Origin: a bacterium
GTDB lineage: Bacteria > Desulfobacterota > JAPLJL01
Direction: 5' to 3'
DNA length: 55,596 bases
NCBI GenBank assembly: GCA_028713675.1
Contig: JAQTNV010000022.1
Location: 1-55,596, forward strand
Part shown: positions 50,716 to 55,596 of the stretch, one piece after another
Numbering within the stretch: position 1 is the first letter of the stretch
Layout of the letters: each line of letters opens with the position of its first letter
Translations under genes and position numbers: made by a program
Notes under the pieces: model-generated
The model's database searches: none
What the model saw: the letters and a program-made list of their open reading frames with translations, nothing else
Told to the model about the DNA's origin: nothing

Positions 50716-51822
50716 ATGAACCGGAAAAAATCGCGGCCAAGCCGGCTGGTCCTGATCGACGGGGCGGGCGGTTATGTCGGCGGGCATCTGGTCGAGGAAT
50801 TCGCCCGCTCGGGCTACCGGGTCCGGGCCACGGATATGCAGAGGGCGGATTTTTCCGTCGCCGAGAAAGCCGGAGCTGAAGTCATCCCGGCTGATATCCT
50901 CAATCCTGCCGAACTGAAGAAGATAATGAAGGGGGTGGAATGGCTGGTCCATCCGGCGGCCGTCTTTGATTTAGGCGCACCCTGGGATGTCTTGTGCCGG
51001 GTGAATGTGGATGGAACCAAAAATGTCTGCCAGGCGGCGGTGGAAGCCGGGGTGAAGAAGATGCTGCATTTCTCCACCGGAGGGGTCTACGGCAAACCCC
51101 GGTTTACTCCCACCACCGAGGAGCATCCCCACCGGCCGATCGACGCCTATTCCCGAAGCAAGGAGATGGCGGAAAAGGTGATCCAGAAGTATGTGCGGGA
51201 TCACGGCCTGCACGTCCTGCTCTTCCGTCCCACCGCGGTTTACGGCCCCCGGGGGAAGTACGTGGCCGGCACCTTCATGAGCCTGCCCTTTGTCCTGAAG
51301 GGCTTTGGAATCAGCCGACTGCCCCTGATCCGGGGCGGCCAGCTCCTGAACATGATTCATGTCGAGGACATCGCCCGGGCGGCGGTTTTCGTCCTGGAGC
51401 GCAACGATATCTCCCCGGGTGAAGCCTTCAACCTGGCAGACTCGGATATCCAGACTGCAGAAGATTTTTTTACCACTTATGTCGAATCCAACGGCATGTC
51501 CGTTCTTTTCCGAGTGCCTTACCCGCGGAGGACTTTCGACCTGGTTTTCTCCGGGCTTTCCTACCTGCCTTCCAGTTCTCTCGAGCCGCTCAATCGCTGG
51601 CTGGGGAAAAAATGGGGCGAGGTGGTGAAAAAATACGATCTCGTTCCAGCCTTGGCTCCGAAGATAGCCAGAGATTCCTTCTCTTATTTCATGGGTGACC
51701 ATGCCTATACCAATACCAAGCTTTTGAACCTGGGATTCAAGCTGAAATATCCGGGCTTCCGGGAGGGCTGGCTGGAAACCGTGAAATGGTACCGGGACAA
51801 CCGCTGGCTGCCGCCAGCCTAA
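50716..51822 (+). CDS. NAD-dependent epimerase/dehydratase (extended SDR)
   Basis: Extended short-chain dehydrogenase of 368 residues. The nucleotide motif is GAGGYVGG near the N-terminus, the active site has ST(G) followed by YSRSK (Tyr/Lys), and the substrate region PTAVYGPRGKY is typical of sugar-nucleotide epimerases or 3-beta-hydroxysteroid-type dehydrogenases. The ATG at 50716 is chosen because GGGGGGG precedes it by five bases; the frame is open upstream but unlike the family. It is alone between repeat-rich gaps. Exact substrate unknown. Confidence 0.88.
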   Translation: MNRKKSRPSRLVLIDGAGGYVGGHLVEEFARSGYRVRATDMQRADFSVAEKAGAEVIPADILNPAELKKIMKGVEWLVHPAAVFDLGAPWDVLCRVNVDGTKNVCQAAVEAGVKKMLHFSTGGVYGKPRFTPTTEEHPHRPIDAYSRSKEMAEKVIQKYVRDHGLHVLLFRPTAVYGPRGKYVAGTFMSLPFVLKGFGISRLPLIRGGQLLNMIHVEDIARAAVFVLERNDISPGEAFNLADSDIQTAEDFFTTYVESNGMSVLFRVPYPRRTFDLVFSGLSYLPSSSLEPLNRWLGKKWGEVVKKYDLVPALAPKIARDSFSYFMGDHAYTNTKLLNLGFKLKYPGFREGWLETVKWYRDNRWLPPA

Positions 51823-51893
51823 AAAACCAGTTAAAAGTTTCGGGTTTCGAGTCTCTAGTTGAAATAAAAGAGAGAAAAAAAGGTTAAAGTTTT

Positions 51894-52011
51894 GAACCAG
51901 AAACTAGAAACCAGAGACCAGAAACCGGTTTTTGAATCATCAATCGTAAATATAAATTGCAAATTATTCTTACGAAATGAACTCGAAACTCGAAACTAGA
52001 AACTCGAAACC
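51894..52011. repeat. Two heptad arrays (AGAAACC and CGAAACT)
   Basis: First AGAAACT/AGAAACC/AGAGACC/AGAAACC (51894-51927), then CGAAACT, CGAAACT, AGAAACT, CGAAACC (51979-52011). The second has the same unit as the array inside the GNAT gene end near 6080. They fill the gap before the AOR gene. Confidence 0.8.
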
Positions 52012-52028
52012 TACTTTTGGGAGTAAAG

Positions 52029-54131
52029 ATGCCTAAAGGCTGCCAGGGGAAAATTCTCTGGGTGGATCTCTCCGACCGCCGGCTCGAGGAAATCGAACCG
52101 GGGGAGAAGACCTATCGGGATTACCTCGGGGGCTACGGACTGGGAGCCCGGTTCGTGACCGAGCGGATGCCGGCCCGGACCGATCCCCTGGGAGAAAAAT
52201 CGGTTTTCGGCATGGCTTCCGGCCTGCTCACCGGCACCGGGGCGCTTTTCAGCGGCCGGTACATGGCCTTCGGCAAATCCCCCCTGACCGGGGGGTGGGG
52301 CGATGCCAATGCCGGGGGTTATTTTTCCGCGGAGCTGAAAGGCTCCGGCTACGACGCCGTATTTTTCCAGGGGATCTCGGAGACCCCCGTTTATCTCTGG
52401 ATCAACGAAGGGAAAGCCGAGATCCGGGAGGCGCGCGGGCTTTGGGGCCGGGACATCGTCGAAACCGAGGAATTGATCAAAAAGGAACTCGGGGACCCGA
52501 AAGTCCGGGTGGCCTCCATCGGGCCGGCCGGGGAAAATGTCTCCCGAATCTCCGGCATTGTGAATGACAAGGGCCGGATCGCGGCCCGTTCCGGCCTGGG
52601 GGCGGTGATGGGTTCCAAGCGGCTGAAGGCGGTGGCGGTCCGGGGAGGGAAGAAGGTCGAAGTCCAGGACCGGAAAGAAATCGCCGATCTGAACCGGAAG
52701 CTGATGGAAGGGTATGATCCCAAGGCCGATCCGGAAAAAGCCCGGAAAAGCCTGCGGATGTTTCCCCTGCTCGGGATGGCGATGTACCGGACCCTGTCTT
52801 TCTGGAACCGGCATTTTCCCGGGCTCGACCGCCTGATCCGGGACAACGAGATTGTGTTCCGGGGGATTTCCAACCGCTTAAATGACAGTATGATGCCGGG
52901 TCTGTGCCGGAAAACGGGATTCCAATTCATGAGCCAGCTGGGAACCCCGGGCCTGACCGTTCCGCTTTCCCGGATGGGGGATACCCCGGTCAAGAACTGG
53001 AAAGGGGTGATGGGAGAGGATTTCAGTTTTCAGGAGCTAAACCGCCTGGGAGACCGGAAGGTTTTGTCCTTTGAACGGGAGAAATTCCACTGCCAGAGCT
53101 GTCCGGTCGGATGCGGAGGGATCGTGGAAATTTGCTCGGGGAGGTTCCAGGGGCAGGAAGGGCACAAGCCGGAGTATGAGACCATCGGGGCCTTCGGAGA
53201 CCTGTGCCTGGTTTCGGATGTCGAAGCGGTGATTAACCTGAGCGAGCTCTGCAACCGGGCGGGCATCGACTCCATCTCCGCCGGTACCACCGTAGCCTTT
53301 GCACTCGAGTGTTTCGAGCGGGGACTTCTGACCGAGAAGGATTTCGACGGGATCAAGCCATCCTGGGGCGACGCCCGGGCGGTCGAGCAGATCCTGGAGA
53401 AAATGATCCGCCGGGAAGGGATCGGAGAGCTCCTGGCGGACGGCGTCAAGATCGCGGCCGGAAAAATCGGCCGGGGAGCGGAGGAGTTCGCGGTGCACGC
53501 CGGGGGGCAGGAACTCCCGATGCACCATCCGCTTCTGGTCCCCTCCATGGGGGTGGCGTATCTGGCTGAGCCGACCCCGGGCCGCCACACCATTTCCAAT
53601 CTTCAGTATCCCCGGCTGCTGGATCTCCCCCGGAAATATCCGGAAGCCATGTCCCAGCCGATCAGCCCTTCTTTTTCCCCGGCCCGGAAAATCCGCCGGG
53701 CCGAAGCTCGGATCCAGGTGACTGATTCCAAGTACATGCAGGTGGCCAACGCCTCGGGGCTGTGCCTTTTCGGCCTGACCCTGGGCGGACTACCCGTCCG
53801 GGAGTGGATCCGGGCCGCCACCGGCTGGGATGTCTCCGACCGGGAGATCCTGAAAAGCGGGGAGAGGATCCTCACCCTGAGGAGGATCTTCAACTTTCGG
53901 GAGGGACTCCGGATCGAGGATGTCCGCCTCCCCAAGCGGGTTTTGGGGAGGCCCGGGTTCAAAAAAGGACCCCTGGCCAATCTTTCCCTGGATCCGGCTC
54001 CCCGGGTGAAGGCTTATTGCGAGGAACTCGGGTGGGACCCGGTCACCGGGGAGCCTTCGGCGGAGAAGGTGAAGGAACTCGGACTGGAATGGGCGGTTAC
54101 CGATAAATTAACCCCGAATCCAAAATTCTGA
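52029..54131 (+). CDS. Tungsten-dependent aldehyde:ferredoxin oxidoreductase (AOR family)
   Basis: 700-residue enzyme expected to oxidise aldehydes to acids, or the reverse, with ferredoxin using a tungstopterin and a 4Fe-4S cluster. The N-terminal domain is typical (GGYGLGARF, FSGRYMAFGKSPLTGGWGDANAGG). The cluster cysteines CxxCxxxC are at C355/C358/C362 (HCQSCPVGCGG), and the last one is in NASGLCLFG. The start at 52029 has GGGAG five bases upstream. It is followed 27 bp later by a lipocalin-like gene. The usual adjoining ferredoxin gene is not present. The aldehyde is unknown. Confidence 0.93.
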   Translation: MPKGCQGKILWVDLSDRRLEEIEPGEKTYRDYLGGYGLGARFVTERMPARTDPLGEKSVFGMASGLLTGTGALFSGRYMAFGKSPLTGGWGDANAGGYFSAELKGSGYDAVFFQGISETPVYLWINEGKAEIREARGLWGRDIVETEELIKKELGDPKVRVASIGPAGENVSRISGIVNDKGRIAARSGLGAVMGSKRLKAVAVRGGKKVEVQDRKEIADLNRKLMEGYDPKADPEKARKSLRMFPLLGMAMYRTLSFWNRHFPGLDRLIRDNEIVFRGISNRLNDSMMPGLCRKTGFQFMSQLGTPGLTVPLSRMGDTPVKNWKGVMGEDFSFQELNRLGDRKVLSFEREKFHCQSCPVGCGGIVEICSGRFQGQEGHKPEYETIGAFGDLCLVSDVEAVINLSELCNRAGIDSISAGTTVAFALECFERGLLTEKDFDGIKPSWGDARAVEQILEKMIRREGIGELLADGVKIAAGKIGRGAEEFAVHAGGQELPMHHPLLVPSMGVAYLAEPTPGRHTISNLQYPRLLDLPRKYPEAMSQPISPSFSPARKIRRAEARIQVTDSKYMQVANASGLCLFGLTLGGLPVREWIRAATGWDVSDREILKSGERILTLRRIFNFREGLRIEDVRLPKRVLGRPGFKKGPLANLSLDPAPRVKAYCEELGWDPVTGEPSAEKVKELGLEWAVTDKLTPNPKF

Positions 54132-54158
54132 ATTCCCGGCAATATCAAAGGAGGATAA

Positions 54159-55115
54159 ATGGAAGATATCCATCGTCTTGACGAAGGGGCCCATCTGGAC
54201 GAGGTGATCGAGTGGTGGTACTTCAACGCCATCTTCGATCAGGACTGCGACCTCCCGGGCTGGTGCCTGCTCCAGCCCTTCACCCTGGCCCGGGGCCTGA
54301 TGGAAAATATCCACTTCGTCCTGATCCCCCCCGGGAAGCCGGTGATCGATCTTTCCTGGCACGGGTTGCCGGCCGGCAGCATCGAGACCAGCGAAAAAGG
54401 CGCCGACGTGAAATACGGGCAGAATTTCATCCGCGGGAAATACCCGCGCTGGTCCACCCACATGGAAAGGGAGATGGAAGGAAAGCAGTACGCGCTCGAC
54501 CTGGAATACCAATCACAGGTGGATTCCCAGTTCCGGATTTACCAGATCGGCAACTCCCGCCTGAACCACTTCGCCGTCTTCCGTTACGGGGTGGAGGGCA
54601 CGGTTACGGTCGCCGGGAAGAAGCATAAAGTCAAAGGGGTGGGATACTACGAGCACATGTTCGGCCTGATCGACCCGTCCTCCTCCCGGGGCTGGATCTG
54701 GTACTGCGTCCCCCGGACCCGGAATGGCGGCCTGGCCATCAACCTGGCCCTGGGGGTGGCCCCGGACGACTCGATCTTCCACAAATTTTTCTATTTTACC
54801 GAGGACGGCAAAAACTACGGCGAGTTCGTGAATTACTCCTTCGAGATCGAGGAGGAAAGGGAGCTCGAGGGCAACCGCTATCCCCAGCGCTTCCGGATCC
54901 GGGAAAAGAAAAAGGGAGGGAAACTGGATGTCCGGATCATCCGGGATGAAAACCCCTTCGCCCGGGTGCATTCCACCCCGTTCGCCAAGATTGCCTTTGT
55001 CAGCGGTTCGGCCAGGATGGAAGGGAAAATGACCTGGAAGGGCAAGACCTACGACCTCGCCGGCCCCAGTCTGGGCTCCGCTTTTTTAATTGTCTACGAA
55101 AAGCCGAAGGAATAG
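54159..55115 (+). CDS. CrtC/AttH-like lipocalin-fold protein
   Basis: 318 residues, beta-rich. The motif EWWYFNAIF near the N-terminus and GVGYYEHMFG in the middle are the signatures of the CrtC (carotenoid 1,2-hydratase) / AttH double-lipocalin group, whose members bind or hydrate hydrophobic molecules. No signal peptide is seen, so it should be cytoplasmic. AAAGGAGG precedes the ATG. It is probably cotranscribed with the AOR gene, so an aldehyde or terpenoid-like ligand is conceivable. True carotenoid hydratase activity is not supported by the rest of the window. Confidence 0.8.
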   Translation: MEDIHRLDEGAHLDEVIEWWYFNAIFDQDCDLPGWCLLQPFTLARGLMENIHFVLIPPGKPVIDLSWHGLPAGSIETSEKGADVKYGQNFIRGKYPRWSTHMEREMEGKQYALDLEYQSQVDSQFRIYQIGNSRLNHFAVFRYGVEGTVTVAGKKHKVKGVGYYEHMFGLIDPSSSRGWIWYCVPRTRNGGLAINLALGVAPDDSIFHKFFYFTEDGKNYGEFVNYSFEIEEERELEGNRYPQRFRIREKKKGGKLDVRIIRDENPFARVHSTPFAKIAFVSGSARMEGKMTWKGKTYDLAGPSLGSAFLIVYEKPKE

Positions 55116-55248
55116 CCGACAGCGCTCGGAAAAGGGTGCACCGGGCAGAGCCGCAGCCAGAGCCTTTAGAGTTGGATTCAAGTTACAAGTGCACCACTTG
55201 ATTGTAGCCAAATAGTCCGGTTTTCTCGGCCTCTTCCGGAGATTGTCC

Positions 55249-55596
55249 CTAGCCCTTGGACGGCCCGGATTTGTATTCGGTCTCGATCCGGTCCTGGAAC
55301 TTCTGGAAGACGAACTTCCGCTTCAGTTTCATCGTCTGGGTCAGGAGCCCGTTTTCCACGGTAAAACCCTCGGCCAGGAAGACGAATTTCTGGGGGATTT
55401 CGTATCCGCCGAATTTTCCCTTGAGGCCCCCCAGGATTTCCCGGGAGAGCAGGTCCGTGATCTCCTTGCTTCTGATCATTCCCTCGGGATCCGTGGGCAG
55501 GCCGTGCTTCTCCGCGTAACCGGCCAGGGCCGGGAAGTTGGGGACAACCAGGCAGACATTGTAGGGACGGTTGAATCCGTAGATCATCGCGTTCTC
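55249..55596 (-). CDS. AMP-dependent acyl-CoA synthetase, C-terminal end (5' part outside the window)
   Basis: The last ~115 residues of an acyl-activating enzyme. The frame continues to the right window edge (codons for ENAMIYGFNRPYN). The pattern NVCLVVPNFPAL, LKGKFGGYEIPQKFVFL and LTQTMKLKRKFVF is that of the C-terminal domain of long-chain fatty-acyl-CoA ligases; the last Lys-rich stretch (KLKR) contains the candidate catalytic lysine. It would feed substrates into the acyl-CoA enzymes upstream in the window. Convergent with the lipocalin-like gene. Confidence 0.85.
   Translation of the reverse strand, partial: ENAMIYGFNRPYNVCLVVPNFPALAGYAEKHGLPTDPEGMIRSKEITDLLSREILGGLKGKFGGYEIPQKFVFLAEGFTVENGLLTQTMKLKRKFVFQKFQDRIETEYKSGPSKG

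Noticed and set aside
55116..55248. Possible tRNA in the gap before the acyl-CoA ligase end
   Set aside because: No cloverleaf or T-loop GTTC box with matching stems could be drawn.

Overview
The window (about 60% G+C outside the AT-rich gaps) looks like a chromosome piece from an anaerobic, outer-membrane-bearing bacterium of the Desulfobacterota / Deltaproteobacteria sensu lato type. Supporting signs are an hslV-hslU-argB-argD-argF-argG series, DUF362 and cysteine-rich ferredoxin proteins, an aldehyde:ferredoxin oxidoreductase, solitary DctP-type binding proteins, acyl-CoA metabolism genes, lipoproteins and a DUF1302-type outer-membrane barrel. The placement is inferred from gene content only. 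I found no rRNA, tRNA, CRISPR array, transposase, integrase or phage gene.

Layout. (1) 1-3.8 kb: a Rieske / split cytochrome b complex (Rieske protein, cytochrome b6-like, subunit IV-like) ending in an unusual cytochrome c - membrane helix - ferredoxin - HdrD-like fusion. (2) 3.9-8.3 kb: DsrE-like protein, radical SAM plus GNAT pair of the MSMEG_0568/0567 type, a DnaQ-type exonuclease-WYL fusion, and a DUF362 ferredoxin on the other strand. (3) 8.9-22.1 kb, all minus strand: housekeeping genes read in the order hslV, hslU, receiver-GAF regulator, argB, argD, argF, J-domain protein, lidless Hsp70, small winged-helix-like protein, argG, then a class V aminotransferase and serA for serine synthesis. 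(4) 22-32 kb: solitary oligopeptide-type binding lipoprotein, galU, LolA-like protein, plsY, a lipoprotein hydrolase, a KimA-like permease and a solitary DctP protein. (5) 32.6-38.6 kb: an acyl-CoA module made of a TetR regulator, an HMG-CoA-synthase-like/DUF35 fusion, a thiolase, a MaoC-type hydratase and an acyl-CoA dehydrogenase. (6) 38.9-55.6 kb: two radical SAM/B12-type paralogues, two paralogous cysteine-rich ferredoxins (one beside a CrtI-like flavoprotein, one beside DedA), a DUF1302 barrel, a second DctP protein, an epimerase, AOR, a CrtC/AttH-like lipocalin and the C-terminal end of an acyl-CoA ligase.

How the genes may work together. The acyl-CoA module and the acyl-CoA ligase suggest activation and beta-oxidation-like degradation of an organic acid or alicyclic/steroid-like substrate. 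The solitary DctP proteins and the barrel could serve uptake. Electrons released by acyl-CoA dehydrogenases could reach the quinone pool through an HdrD-like protein such as the one fused to the Rieske/cytochrome b complex. These links are inference.

Intergenic DNA is unusually rich in repeats. At least fifteen short arrays, most with a 7-bp period but different unit sequences, lie between genes and sometimes run into gene ends. Two copies and one solo end of an element bounded by inverted GGGGGGAAGGTT repeats are present, together with several REP-like palindromes.
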